A DNA stretch of 64,000 nt from Chloroflexota bacterium (GTDB taxonomy: Bacteria > Chloroflexota > UBA11872). The notes beneath the pieces were generated by a model. It was not told the origin of the DNA. It was given only the letters and a program-made list of their open reading frames with translations, and made no database searches. How positions within the stretch are numbered: the stretch's first letter is position 1; every line of letters starts with the position of its first letter. Position numbers and translations under genes: made by a program. This document shows, piece after piece, positions 36,001-44,516 of the stretch. The DNA lies in assembly GCA_022821905.1 (NCBI GenBank), contig JAJECS010000022.1, positions 57,235 through 121,234 of the forward strand, in the 5' to 3' direction.

Positions 36001-37661
36001 TCTCGGAGTACATCGCCGGGCTGCGATTCACGGTGCCCGGGATTCCGCTGATCTCGCCGCCGCCGCACCACGACATCTACAGCATCGAGGACCTGTCGCA
36101 GCTCATCTACGACCTCAAGGAGGTCAACCCGCGGGCGGCGATTGGCGTGAAGCTCGTCGCGGAATCCGGAGTGGGAACCATCGCGGCGGGCGTGGCCAAG
36201 GCCTATGCGGACTATGTGCTCATCAGCGGGCACGACGGCGGCACCGGCGCCTCGCCGCTCAGCTCCATCAAGAATGCCGGCGTGCCGTGGGAGATCGGTC
36301 TCAGCGAGACCCAGCGCGTGCTGGTGCGCAACAACCTGCGCGATCGAATCCGGGTGCGAACGGACGGCGGCCTGAAGTCGGCGCGCGACGTGGTGATCGC
36401 CGCGCTGCTGGGCGCGGAGGAGTTCGGCTTCGGCACCATGGCGGCCATCGCGGTCGGCTGCATCATGGCGCGCCAGTGCCACCTCAACACCTGTCCGGTC
36501 GGTGTGGCCACGCAACGGGAAGACCTGCGCGCGCGGTTCACCGGCGAACCGGCGTACGTCGAGCGGTATTTCCTGCATCTCGCCCGCGGCGTGCGCGCGA
36601 TCCTGGCGCAATTCGGGGCCCGTCGCCTCGAGGACATCGTGGGCCGGGTGGAGCTGCTGGAGCCGGATCCGGACAAGCTCCACGATCGAGCCGCCGCCAT
36701 CCATCTCGGGAGCATCCTGGCTCCCGCCGACGAGACTCGACGCTCGCCGCGCATCCAGCAGGTGGCTCGCAACGACCGCCCGGGGAGGCCCTCACTGGAC
36801 GTGGACATGCTCGAAGCCGCGCGGCCCGCGCTCGACGATGGCCGGCCCGTGCAGCGGCGCTATCACCTGACGAACGACCGCCGCGCCGTCGGCACGCGCC
36901 TGAGCGGGGAGATTGCGCACCGCGTCTCCCATCACGGCCTCCCGCCGGGCACGATTCACCTGGAATTCACGGGGAGCGCCGGCCAAAGCTTCGGCGCGTT
37001 CGGCATTCGCGGGTTGCGGCTGCGATTGGTCGGCGAGGCCAACGACTACGTGGCGAAGGGGCTCGGCGGGGCCGTCGTGTCCGTTCAGCCGCCGCCGGAC
37101 TCGCCTTTTTCGGCCGCGGCGAACGTCATCGCCGGCAACACGTGTCTCTACGGCGCGACGTCAGGCGAGCTGTACCTCGCCGGTCGTGCGGGCGAGCGAT
37201 TCGCCGTGCGCAACAGCGGCGCCACCGCCGTGGCCGAGGGCATCGGCGACCACGGCTGCGAGTACATGACCAGCGGTGTGGTGGTGGTGCTGGGTCCGGT
37301 GGGTCGAAACTTCGCCGCCGGGATGTCCGCCGGACGAGCCTTTGCCTACGACCCCGCCGGCACCTTTCCCTCGTACGTGAACCACGAGCTGGTGACGGTG
37401 AGCCGGGTGACCGACGAGGAAAGCGCTGAGCTGCTGCGGGACGTCATCACCCGCCACGTGGCCGCCACGGACAGCCACCTGGGGCAGTCGCTGCTGGACC
37501 GGTGGGACGAGGTGCTGTCGGACTTTTGGCAGGTCGTGCCATATCCGCCGCAGGTGGACACGAGCACGGAGGCCCAGGTTGACGCCGAACGCGCGGCCAA
37601 GCGCGCGGCCGCGCGGGAGCGCAGGGCCCGGCAGGCCGTGGCGGCGGGGAGCCGCGGCTAG
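33066..37661 (+). CDS. gltB: Glutamate synthase large (alpha) subunit
   Basis: This 1531-residue GOGAT alpha chain transfers the glutamine amide to 2-oxoglutarate. In order: a class II glutamine amidotransferase domain whose nucleophile is C26 (EHDACGVGF) after a short propeptide; the central domain; the FMN-binding synthase barrel (about 860-1200, with EGGEDATWY and SGHDGGTGASPL); the 3Fe-4S cysteines C1132, C1138 and C1143 (GCIMARQCHLNTCPVG); and the GxGxG-type beta-helix at about 1280-1480. The chain is full length. No gltD small subunit is adjacent, so the electron donor is encoded elsewhere, or it is a ferredoxin. Confidence 0.95.
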   Translation: MHPTGPLTTGDRTPRPPGPWAEHDACGVGFIADIQGRRSHRTVQQAVQAVSRLGHRGAIAADRKTGDGAGVLTQLPREFFAAHIRSFGERAVDPADIAVAMVFLDNRSPRGARRFRTLAEEICGERGIRVVGWRQVPVDTSVLGAGAYTDRPDIQQALLVRGPSIPSADEFERRLYLARRELTGRAAREAIESNYVVSMSSRTIVYKGLVVGAELGHFYPDLSDPRFTSSLAVFHQRYSTNTHPTWQLAQPFRMLAHNGEINTLDGNRNWMAARAGALTSELWGRDLPTLLPVTDDRGSDSYSLDHTLEFLVAGGRSIVHTAMMLVPEAWEHMEEMPRALRDFYDYHRCLTEPWDGPAALAFSDGRWVCAALDRNGLRPSRYVITDDGTICVASEVGVLDIDAERVVEKGRLGPGQIIAVDTEQGRLLHNDEAKQGIASRAPYGDWLAEHLVDLGSIPTAPDAANGDGAVTALANGTLTQYQHAFGFTREDLTHILDPMAREGLDPVFSMGNDAPLAVLSGVGPSVFSYIKQRFAQVTNPPIDPLRESLVMSLDVRMGPRASLLSEVPEAAHLIHLRSPVIRPADLAAIESLTDPAFRAARVDVTFPAREGPQALADAIDAVCREAVDAVERGAHLLILTDEAVDAERAPIPILLAVGAIHHALIAAGCRMRADIIASSGQVWDVHHFCALLGYGASAVCPWLALRSAQEFTTTNGHDAQSGADNFVITAEAGIRKVMSKMGISTLSSYRGAQIFEAVGLAPDLVERCLPGTPSTIGGVGAVQLAEDVLARHGAAFSQPDQRLPDTGWVRFRRNGEFHAANPTLVKALQRAVQTDDPADFEAFERAVDDREPYAIRDLLRFRPAGPPIPLDEVESVESLLPRFCTTAMSIGALSPEAHSTISKGMNRIGARSNTGEGGEDATWYAPDASGEWPDSRIKQVASARFGVTPQYLAMAEQLEIKMAQGSKPGEGGQIPASKVSEYIAGLRFTVPGIPLISPPPHHDIYSIEDLSQLIYDLKEVNPRAAIGVKLVAESGVGTIAAGVAKAYADYVLISGHDGGTGASPLSSIKNAGVPWEIGLSETQRVLVRNNLRDRIRVRTDGGLKSARDVVIAALLGAEEFGFGTMAAIAVGCIMARQCHLNTCPVGVATQREDLRARFTGEPAYVERYFLHLARGVRAILAQFGARRLEDIVGRVELLEPDPDKLHDRAAAIHLGSILAPADETRRSPRIQQVARNDRPGRPSLDVDMLEAARPALDDGRPVQRRYHLTNDRRAVGTRLSGEIAHRVSHHGLPPGTIHLEFTGSAGQSFGAFGIRGLRLRLVGEANDYVAKGLGGAVVSVQPPPDSPFSAAANVIAGNTCLYGATSGELYLAGRAGERFAVRNSGATAVAEGIGDHGCEYMTSGVVVVLGPVGRNFAAGMSAGRAFAYDPAGTFPSYVNHELVTVSRVTDEESAELLRDVITRHVAATDSHLGQSLLDRWDEVLSDFWQVVPYPPQVDTSTEAQVDAERAAKRAAARERRARQAVAAGSRG

Positions 37662-37673
37662 GTCCGCACCCGT

Positions 37674-38696
37674 CTAGCCCGACGCGGCCGGATCGTCCCA
37701 GTAGAGCGCCGTCCGTCCGTCGGGGCGCCGCAACTCGGCGGAATCGGGCAGCTCGTTGTGCCACACGTGCCGCTGGCCGAACGCGACGTCGCCCTGGCTG
37801 CTGCCTGAGGCCACCGTCAGGGTCGTCCCCGGCTGAAGGACGGTCCCTGCCGGCAATTCAATCGACTGCGGTCCCCGTAGGCTCGCCACGCGCCACCCGG
37901 ACAGATCAACCGGCGCGCCGCCGTTGTTGGCGATCACCACGGTCTCGGCCACCTTGTCCACCACCATGGCGAGGCCCGGCACGGGCGGCGCCCAGAGCCC
38001 GCGGGCCGCTTCGCGCGCCGCGCGTTGGGCGTCGGCAATGGCGCCGAACAGCAGCGTATTGGGCGTGTATTCGTGAGCGCGCACCCAGCCCTGGCGCGCC
38101 AGCTCGACCGAAAACACGAGATCGCCGCGCGCCACGTGCCGCAGCCACCGTCCGCCGTCGTCGTGCGGTTCGCTGCCGGCAATCAGCGTCACGGCGTCGT
38201 CGCCTGCCAGCGCCGTGAGGGCTGCGCTCGCCTGCTCCGCCAGCGTCGCCTGCCCTCCTTTGTCGCTGAGTTCGGGCGCGTCGATGCCGAGCAGCCGCAC
38301 CGTGTGCTCGGCTCCCTGCAACCGGACGACGAGGGTGTCGCCATCGATCACGCGCACGACCCGCGCCTCCTGACCGGCCGGCAGCCGATCCGTTTGCGAG
38401 GAACTGGTTGGTGTGGCGGTTGGGTCCGGCGGGGCCTCGGGCGTTCCGGATGAGGGCGGGGTTACCGGGCTGGCAACTGCCGGCGTTGAGGAAACGGTCG
38501 CGGTTGGCGCCGGCTCGGGTGTCGCTGCGCCAACCGGCGCCGAGCGCGCGGCGCGGGCCGTGATCGTGAGGATCGGAGCGTCTGCGGGGTCGGCATCGCA
38601 CGCCGCCGTCACAAGCGCCGCGCATGTGACGGCAACGACGCCGAACCGCCATCGAGTGGTGCGGTCGGCGAACACTAGAGGGGCGCGGGCGACCAT
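37674..38696 (-). CDS. Lipoprotein with SNase-like nuclease and lamin-tail domains
   Basis: This 340-residue predicted lipoprotein has the signal FGVVAVTCAALVTAAC with the lipobox Cys at about residue 33, then a Pro/Thr/Ser-rich stalk (about 45-105). A staphylococcal-nuclease-like domain follows at about 108-235 (ARVVRVIDGDTLVVRL, LGIDAPEL, FSVELARQGWVRAHEY), and then a C-terminal lamin-tail (LTD) fold (IANNGGAPVDLSGWRV). It is likely an extracellular, membrane-tethered DNase or DNA/RNA scavenging enzyme. ATG 38696 is used; the longer frame is antisense to the next gene. It is divergent from the solute-binding protein gene. Confidence 0.82.
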   Translation of the reverse strand: MVARAPLVFADRTTRWRFGVVAVTCAALVTAACDADPADAPILTITARAARSAPVGAATPEPAPTATVSSTPAVASPVTPPSSGTPEAPPDPTATPTSSSQTDRLPAGQEARVVRVIDGDTLVVRLQGAEHTVRLLGIDAPELSDKGGQATLAEQASAALTALAGDDAVTLIAGSEPHDDGGRWLRHVARGDLVFSVELARQGWVRAHEYTPNTLLFGAIADAQRAAREAARGLWAPPVPGLAMVVDKVAETVVIANNGGAPVDLSGWRVASLRGPQSIELPAGTVLQPGTTLTVASGSSQGDVAFGQRHVWHNELPDSAELRRPDGRTALYWDDPAASG

Positions 38697-38771
38697 GGAA
38701 TCATCGTTCGTGGTCGCTATGCTAGTCGCGTGAGCGTCTCGCTGACGAGCGGCAAATTCGGGGTGGGAGCG

Positions 38772-40238
38772 ATGATGGAAGTTTCGAAGGCTGACCGGCG
38801 AGTGATGACCCGCCGCGACATGATTCGCGTGGCGAGTGTCGGCCTGCTGGGCGTGGCCGGCGGGGCAGTGCTCGCGGCTTGCGGCGAGACGGAAACGGTC
38901 ACACAAGAGGTCGTCCCAGTTCAGGTCGTCGTGACTCGCGAGGTCATCAAGGAAGTCCCGGTTGAGATCGTCGTGACTCGCGAAGTCGTCAAGGAGGTCC
39001 CCGTCCACGGGCACGGTCCGGCGACGCCGACTCCGACGCCTCGGACCGTCGAAGTTCTCGTAGAGAAGATCGTGGAAGCCGAGACGCTGCCGCCGCTGAT
39101 CGTCGGGCAGCTCAATGCCTTCACGGGTTCGCTCTCGTTCTTTGGCCCCATCCATCGCAACGCCGCCACCCTGGCGGCTGATCACGTCAACCGCGCGGGC
39201 GGCGTCGGCGGCGGATCGCTGATCATCATCAGCCGCGACACCGGCGTGAATCCGGTGCAAGGCGTCGAGTCGGCGCGGGCGCTGGTGGAAATCGAGAACG
39301 CCGTGGCCATCGTGGGCGCCCTGGCCAGCGGCGTGACCATCCCGGTCGCCACCTCGGTCACCGTGCCCAACCAACGCGTGCAGATCTCCGGCGCTTCCAC
39401 CGCGCCCAGCATCACGGTGCTCGACGACAACGACTTCCTCTTCCGCACCGCGCCCTCCGACGCGGCGCAGGGCGTCGTGCTGGGGCGCCTCGCCTGGGAA
39501 CAGGGATTCCGCAACGTCGGGGTCATGTACATCAACAACCCGTACGGCGAGGGCCTGGCCGAGCTCTTCGACGCCACGTTCACCTCGCTCGGGGGAACCA
39601 TCGTCGACGCCGTGCCGCACGAGGACGAGCAGCCCAGCTTTGCCTCCGAGCTGGAGCGCGCCACGGCCGGCGGCGTCGATGCGCTCGTCGCCATCAGCTA
39701 TCCCGGGCAGGCGCAGATCTACGTGCGCGAGTCGCTGGAAGGCGGCTACGCCGACAAATTCCTCTTCGTGGACGGCACCAAGTCGGCGGAGATGAACGAG
39801 GCCATTGGCTGGGACCGGCTCGAGGGAACCCTGGGCACGGCGCCGGGGTCGGTGGACAGCCCGCAGCGCGCCGCGTTCGCGAGCGCCTACACCGACGCCT
39901 ACGCCGTGGAGCTTCCGGTGGAGCCCTACCTGGCGGAGACCTACGACGCGGTGGCCGTGATCGCGCTGGCGGCCGCCAAGGCGGGCACGACCACGGACTC
40001 GGTGGCGATCCGGGACGCGCTGCGCGCGATCGCGAATCCGCCGGGCGAAGTGGTCGGTCCCGGCGTGGAGGGCATCGGGCGGGCGCTGGCCCTGATCGCC
40101 GAGGGCGGCGACGTCAACTACGAGGGCGCCTCGGGCGCGGTGGACTTCGACGAAAACGGCGACGTGTTCGGCCCCATCGAGATCTGGGAGATCACCGGCG
40201 GCGAGATCAAGTCGACCGGACGGTTCGAGACTCCGTAG
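38772..40238 (+). CDS. Branched-chain amino acid-type ABC transporter substrate-binding lipoprotein
   Basis: This 488-residue periplasmic-binding-protein (Peripla_BP_6, LivK-like) lipoprotein starts with a Tat-like RRDMIRVASVGLLGVAGGAV signal and an LAAC lipobox. A stalk carries repeated Val-x-Thr-Arg-Glu-Val-[IV]-Lys-Glu-Val-Pro-Val units and a Pro/Thr spacer, a pattern typical of Chloroflexota binding proteins. The mature domain begins at about LPPLIVGQLNAFTGSLS and has the two-lobed fold with ETYDAVAVIALA near the C-terminus. It is convergent with livM and presumably feeds the LivHMGF transporter. ATG 38772 is chosen; an upstream GTG 38730 in frame is possible. Confidence 0.9.
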   Translation: MMEVSKADRRVMTRRDMIRVASVGLLGVAGGAVLAACGETETVTQEVVPVQVVVTREVIKEVPVEIVVTREVVKEVPVHGHGPATPTPTPRTVEVLVEKIVEAETLPPLIVGQLNAFTGSLSFFGPIHRNAATLAADHVNRAGGVGGGSLIIISRDTGVNPVQGVESARALVEIENAVAIVGALASGVTIPVATSVTVPNQRVQISGASTAPSITVLDDNDFLFRTAPSDAAQGVVLGRLAWEQGFRNVGVMYINNPYGEGLAELFDATFTSLGGTIVDAVPHEDEQPSFASELERATAGGVDALVAISYPGQAQIYVRESLEGGYADKFLFVDGTKSAEMNEAIGWDRLEGTLGTAPGSVDSPQRAAFASAYTDAYAVELPVEPYLAETYDAVAVIALAAAKAGTTTDSVAIRDALRAIANPPGEVVGPGVEGIGRALALIAEGGDVNYEGASGAVDFDENGDVFGPIEIWEITGGEIKSTGRFETP

Positions 40239-40258
40239 CGGCAGAGCGACTCCTTACT

Positions 40259-40342
40259 GTCATTCCGAGCGCAGCGAGGAATCTCAGCGGCGCGGAGCAT
40301 GCACAACCGTCCTTAGATTCCTCGTCTGCGGCTCGGAATGAC
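40259..40342. repeat. Inverted pair of ATTCCTCG...CGGAATGAC repeats
   Basis: Two copies of the family also seen at 20607 lie in opposite orientation (CATTCCGAGCGCAGCGAGGAAT and GATTCCTCG...CTCGGAATGAC) between the convergent solute-binding-protein and livM genes. Together they can form a long hairpin that could end transcription from both sides. Confidence 0.65.
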
Positions 40343-40349
40343 TGATCCG

Positions 40350-41315
40350 TCAGCCGTCGTCGAGGCGGACGGCCGAGCGTTCCCCCCGGCGCCGCGTCAC
40401 GCGCCGCAGCTCGCCCAGGATTCCGCCTGGTCGCAGCAGGATCACGGCGACGATCAGCACGCCGACCATGAAGAAGCGGTAGTTCGGATCGGCGAGCTCG
40501 CCGGGCAGGAACCGCGCGCCAACCCACAGCCCCCAGACCACGAAGGCGCCCAGGATGGCGCCGAGATTGTTGCCCGAGCCGCCCACCATCAGCATGGCCC
40601 AGATGATGAAGGTGCCCAGCAGCGGATCGAAGGTCAGCGGCGAAACAAAGCGGATGTGGTGCGCGAACAGCGCCCCGCCAACGCCCATGATGACGGCCCC
40701 CAACGCAAACGCCTGCAACTTGAACCGGAAGACGTTCTTGCCGCTGGCCGCGGCGGCGACCTCGTCCTCGCGAATGGCCCGCAGCACCCGGCCCCAGGGC
40801 GACTGCATGACTCGCTGCACCATGATGAACAGCGCGGCCAGAACGACGATGACGACGACCATGTAGAGGTAGTTGTATTTGTCGGACGGCAGCCATCCCT
40901 CCAGGAACTGAGGGATCTGGTAGAGGCCCTTCGACCCGTTGGCGACCCATTTCTCGTTGAGAAAGAACAGCCGCACGCTCTCGGCGATGCCCAGCGTGGC
41001 GATGGCCAGATAGTCGTCGTTCAAGCGCAGCGTGACGTAGCCGATGATGACCGCGATGACGCCGCACACCGCTCCGGCAGCCGCCAGCGCCAGCACGAAC
41101 CACAGGTCGATCCCGAGATCGAGAAACCCGAGTTGGGCCCAATCGCCGGCGAACGCGAACTCCTCGAACAGCAAGGGGTCCGCCGCAGGCGAGGTCAGAA
41201 GCGCGGCCGTGTAGGCGCCGAGGGCGAAGAACCCAGCGATGCCGATGTTGAAGAGGCCGGTGAAGCCCCAATGCACGTTCAAGCCGAGGGCGAACACCGC
41301 GTAGATGCCCGCCAT
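40350..41315 (-). CDS. livM: Branched-chain amino acid ABC transporter permease LivM
   Basis: This BPD_transp_2 family permease has 321 residues from the first ATG, with about eight membrane helices and the EAA-like coupling loop near LRAIREDEVAAAASGKNVFRFK. The ATG at 41315 falls inside what looks like the first helix. The frame is open upstream to 41366 and encodes IDNVIGVVDYTVGFVV, which fits the usual LivM N-terminus but has no ATG, GTG or TTG. An ATC or ATT start, or a sequence error, is therefore possible. It is the last gene of livGFHM. Confidence 0.85.
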   Translation of the reverse strand: MAGIYAVFALGLNVHWGFTGLFNIGIAGFFALGAYTAALLTSPAADPLLFEEFAFAGDWAQLGFLDLGIDLWFVLALAAAGAVCGVIAVIIGYVTLRLNDDYLAIATLGIAESVRLFFLNEKWVANGSKGLYQIPQFLEGWLPSDKYNYLYMVVVIVVLAALFIMVQRVMQSPWGRVLRAIREDEVAAAASGKNVFRFKLQAFALGAVIMGVGGALFAHHIRFVSPLTFDPLLGTFIIWAMLMVGGSGNNLGAILGAFVVWGLWVGARFLPGELADPNYRFFMVGVLIVAVILLRPGGILGELRRVTRRRGERSAVRLDDG

Positions 41316-41379
41316 GACGACGAACCCGACCGTGTAGTCGACTACCCCAATGACGTTATCGATGGCTCATGGCTTTCTG

Positions 41380-42402
41380 TCAGGCGGACCCTCCCAAGAG
41401 GCCCCGCGGTCTGGCCAGCAGCAGCACGATCATGATGATGAAGGCGACGGCATGCTTGTAGCTGGGCGTGATCCACTGGGTTGAGACTTCCATGCTCACG
41501 CCAATGACCAGCGCGCCCACCAGGGCTCCGTATGGATTGCCGATGCCGCCCAGGATCACGGCGGCGAACAGCGGAATCAGGAACTCCCAGCCCATGCTGG
41601 GGAGCAGCTGCGCCTGAAACACCGCCAATAGGACGCCGGCGATCGCCGCCAGTCCACCGCCAATGGCCCAGGTCGCCCAGATGACGCGTTCCGTCGGAAT
41701 CCCGCTCACGCGGGCCAGGTCGGGATTGTCGGCCGTGGCGCGCATGGCCTTGCCGATCTTGGTGCGGGTCAGCAGCACGTACACCCCGATGACGAGGACG
41801 ACGGCAAGGCCACCGATGAAGATGCTGTCCGGGGGAACGCGAACGTCCATGGGCAGGTGATAGACCTGCCGCGATTCACGCGGGAACTGGAGCTTCTCAC
41901 TCGACCAGATGATCTGGATGAGACCGCGCACGGCGATCGCAAGTCCGAGCGATGCCATGGCGATGACTACGGGGTTGACCTGGCGGTTTCTCAGCCGGCG
42001 ATAGATGCCGATGTCCAGAGCGATTGCGCCGACGGCGACGACGGCGGCAGCCAACGGCAGGGCAATGAGCAACGAATAGCCGAAGGTGAACGGCCCGAAT
42101 CCCTGCCCTTCGATTCCCACCAGGGGTAGGAGACCGGTAATGATCGTGAACGCGACGTAAGCGCCCATGGCCATGTAGTCGCCATGGGCAATGTTGGCGA
42201 ATCCCAGGTTGCCGTAGATCAACGTGAGACCTATGGCGCCGGTGGCGATGATGGCCCCCAGCACGAAGCCGTTGACCACCAGGCCCATCTTGACGAAGGG
42301 CAAGAATCCAACAACGAGCATGGCCGCAACGGCGGCGGCCACGCTGTATTGCGGCATCCACGCCAGGCGGACGCGCTCGGCGGGGGCCTTCAGGGCGGTC
42401 AT
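41380..42402 (-). CDS. livH: Branched-chain amino acid ABC transporter permease LivH
   Basis: This 340-residue permease is the partner of LivM. Signature stretches include GLTLIYGNLGFANIAHGDYM and AMGAYVAF near the N-terminus, the coupling loop KIGKAMRATADNPDLARVSG, and ILGGIGNPYGALVGALVIG near the C-terminus. Eight helices are expected. I use ATG 42402 (MTALKAPAE). The frame continues upstream but only through the translated dispersed repeat (VDSRLRGNDG), so that extension is not coding. Confidence 0.9.
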   Translation of the reverse strand: MTALKAPAERVRLAWMPQYSVAAAVAAMLVVGFLPFVKMGLVVNGFVLGAIIATGAIGLTLIYGNLGFANIAHGDYMAMGAYVAFTIITGLLPLVGIEGQGFGPFTFGYSLLIALPLAAAVVAVGAIALDIGIYRRLRNRQVNPVVIAMASLGLAIAVRGLIQIIWSSEKLQFPRESRQVYHLPMDVRVPPDSIFIGGLAVVLVIGVYVLLTRTKIGKAMRATADNPDLARVSGIPTERVIWATWAIGGGLAAIAGVLLAVFQAQLLPSMGWEFLIPLFAAVILGGIGNPYGALVGALVIGVSMEVSTQWITPSYKHAVAFIIMIVLLLARPRGLLGGSA

Positions 42403-42410
42403 ACGAGCGC

Positions 42411-42437
42411 CGTCATTCCCGCGAAGGCGGGAATCCA
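42411..42437. repeat. Dispersed repeat, GTCATTCCCGCGAAGGCGGGAAT type
   Basis: CGTCATTCCCGC-GAAG-GCGGGAATCCAC hairpin between livF and livH. Near-identical copies occur at 45036-45061 and in the 62733-62826 cluster. When translated on one strand it gives DSRLRGND, a known false gene extension. Confidence 0.8.
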
Positions 42438-42528
42438 CCCCTCCGGCACCTCCCGCGCCTCCACGAAATAATCCGCCCATCCGACACCGCCCATGACCGC
42501 CCGTGAGGGTGACCCATCGCGCATGCAA

Positions 42529-43233
42529 TCACCCACCCAGATACAGGCGGGCCACTTCGGGATTGTCCAGGAGCGCCGGTCCATGGTCCTCCAGGCGGTT
42601 TTCGCCGCCGGACAGCACGTAGCCCCGGTCCGACAGCTGCAGGGCCTCGCGGGCTTGCTGCTCGACCAGGAGCAACGCCACGCCGGTGGCATTGATATCG
42701 CGGATGCGCTCGAACACCATGCCCATGATCGCGGGCGACAGCCCGGCCGAGGGCTCGTCGAGCAGCAGGAGCTTAGGGTCCAGCATGAGGGCGCGGGCAA
42801 GGGCCAGCATCTGGCGCTGGCCTCCCGACAAGCTGCCCGCGCGAGCCTTTGGGCGCCGCGCCAGGTCCGGAAACAGCTCGAACATCTCGTCAATGCGCGC
42901 CCGAGCGTCATCGCCGCGGATGAACGCGCCCATTTCCAGGTTCTCGCGAATGCTGAGGGACGGAAAGACGTTGGCGGACTGCGGGACGTAGCACAGTCCC
43001 GCTCGCACAACCCGCTCGGGGGCGTGGTCGGTGACGTCCACGCCGCGAAACGTCACGGCGCCGCTTCGCACCGGCACCAGGCCAACCACGGCCTTCATCA
43101 ACGTCGATTTGCCGCAGCCGTTGGGACCGATGACGGTGACGATTTCGGCGTCGTTCACGACCAACGAGACGCCGTGCAGAATCTCGGTTTCGCCGTAGCC
43201 GGCGACGATGTCGCGGGCCTCAAGCAGCGCCAT
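42529..43233 (-). CDS. livF: Branched-chain amino acid ABC transporter ATP-binding protein LivF
   Basis: This 234-residue ATPase has Walker A IGPNGCGKST, ABC signature LSGGQRQMLALARAL, Walker B LLLLDEPSAGLSP and the H-loop region, which has Gln in LLLVEQQ, as in LivF. ATG 43233 overlaps livG by 14 bp. It energises LivHM together with LivG. A 126-bp gap containing a stem-loop repeat separates it from livH. Confidence 0.92.
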   Translation of the reverse strand: MALLEARDIVAGYGETEILHGVSLVVNDAEIVTVIGPNGCGKSTLMKAVVGLVPVRSGAVTFRGVDVTDHAPERVVRAGLCYVPQSANVFPSLSIRENLEMGAFIRGDDARARIDEMFELFPDLARRPKARAGSLSGGQRQMLALARALMLDPKLLLLDEPSAGLSPAIMGMVFERIRDINATGVALLLVEQQAREALQLSDRGYVLSGGENRLEDHGPALLDNPEVARLYLGG

Positions 43234-43981
43234 GGACCATGCCTCCGAGATAGGCCTCCAACACGACCGGATCGCGCTGGATCCGGCGCGGCGATCCCTG
43301 GGCGATGACCGCGCCGTCGGCCATGACGACGACGGGGTTGCACAGGCGCGTGACGAGGTCCATGTCGTGCTCGATGAGCAGGAAGGTGACGCCTCGCTCG
43401 GCGCTGGCACGCCGGATGTTGTCCGCCAGTGAGTTGAGCAGGGTGCGGTTGACGCCGGCGCCGGGTTCGTCGAGCAGCACGAGTTGGGGCTCGGCCATCA
43501 GGGTCCGCGCAAGCTCCAGCAGCTTCTTTTGGCCGGTGGAGAGATTGCCGGCGTATTCGTCGGCCAAGTGCGCGAGCTGGACGAACTCCAGCACTTCCAG
43601 CGCCCTGGCCTCGATGCGGCGCTCCTGGCGAGCCACGGTCCAGGGCGTGAGCCATGCGGCCCACATGCGCTCGCCGCGCTGGTTCGCGGGTACCACCGCC
43701 AGGTTCTCGAGCACCGTCAACCGCTGGAACTCCCGCGGAATCTGAAACGTCCGCATGATGCCGCGGGCAAAGGTCTGGTGGGGCCGCAGGCCGCTGATGT
43801 CGTGACCGTTGCAGAGAATCCGGCCGCTCGTGAGCGGCAGCGCCCCGGATATCAGATTGAACAGCGTCGTCTTGCCCGCGCCGTTCGGGCCGATGAGGCC
43901 GGTGACGGTACCGGGCATCACGTCGAACGAGCAGTGGTCGACGGCACGCACGCCGCCGAAGTCCTTGACCACGTCGCGCAA
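43220..43981 (-). CDS. livG: Branched-chain amino acid ABC transporter ATP-binding protein LivG
   Basis: This 253-residue ATPase has Walker A IGPNGAGKTTLFNLISG, signature LSTGQKKLLELARTL, Walker B LVLLDEPGAGVN and the LivG-type H-loop LLIEHDMD. The first usable start is TTG 43981, which begins only two residues before the conserved DVVKDFGGVRAVD. The frame extends upstream through ITATAPLLQ to an ATC at 44008 preceded by GGAGG, so a rare ATC start is worth considering. It is the first gene of the livGFHM operon. Confidence 0.88.
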   Translation of the reverse strand: MRDVVKDFGGVRAVDHCSFDVMPGTVTGLIGPNGAGKTTLFNLISGALPLTSGRILCNGHDISGLRPHQTFARGIMRTFQIPREFQRLTVLENLAVVPANQRGERMWAAWLTPWTVARQERRIEARALEVLEFVQLAHLADEYAGNLSTGQKKLLELARTLMAEPQLVLLDEPGAGVNRTLLNSLADNIRRASAERGVTFLLIEHDMDLVTRLCNPVVVMADGAVIAQGSPRRIQRDPVVLEAYLGGMVHGAA

Positions 43982-44086
43982 TTGCAGCAGTGGAGCAGTT
44001 GCCGTGATGACGCCTCCGGTTTGCGCTGCCAGACGCGCGTCCTACCTTAGCGCCGCGCGATGGCCGGACCGCCGATGCCTGGGCCG

Positions 44087-44509
44087 CTATCGACCCAGCA
44101 AGTCAATGCGGTCACCGTAACGGCGAAAGTCGGCAGCGTTGAACGTCAGCAGCCGGCGTTCGCCGTGGGCCAGCATGGTGGCGACGATGTTGGCGTCGTG
44201 AATCTGCCGGCCGCCCACGGCAACGTCTCGACACAGCGCCACCAGCGATTCGGTCACCACGGGGCCGTCCTCGAGAATCTCGAAGCTGCCGATCAGGCGG
44301 CTTACGTCATCGAGAGCTTCATCGCGCGTGATGGCCACCGGCCAGGTCTGCGGACGGGTGACCACGGATAGGTATTCGCGAATGACCTGGCGACTGATCC
44401 GCAGCGGTTCGGGGGCCCGAAAGGCGCGTGCCAGGCTCTCCCGCGCCGCGTCGTGGTCCGGCGCGCCGGGGATGCGGGACGTCACCAGCACGTTCGTGTC
44501 GATGAACAC
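44087..44509 (-). CDS. PIN-domain (VapC-like) ribonuclease toxin
   Basis: This 140-residue PIN-domain protein starts MFIDTNVLV. The acidic metal-binding residues are visible as D4, E45 in REYLSV, D103 in IHDANIVA and D122 in FNAADF. VapC-type toxins cleave tRNA or rRNA. The gene is 7 bp downstream of the DUF7662 gene on the same strand and is probably co-expressed from the promoter at 44963-44991. Confidence 0.85.
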   Translation of the reverse strand: MFIDTNVLVTSRIPGAPDHDAARESLARAFRAPEPLRISRQVIREYLSVVTRPQTWPVAITRDEALDDVSRLIGSFEILEDGPVVTESLVALCRDVAVGGRQIHDANIVATMLAHGERRLLTFNAADFRRYGDRIDLLGR

Positions 44510-44516
44510 GGCGACG

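Noticed and set aside
34797..36704. 635-codon minus-strand frame opposite gltB
   Set aside because: Antisense shadow of gltB with no family resemblance.
38697..39620. N-terminal extension of the nuclease lipoprotein frame
   Set aside because: It is antisense to the solute-binding protein gene; the signal peptide and lipobox begin at 38696.
42403..42528. Upstream extension of livH
   Set aside because: It translates a dispersed stem-loop repeat (VDSRLRGNDG) and is not conserved LivH sequence.
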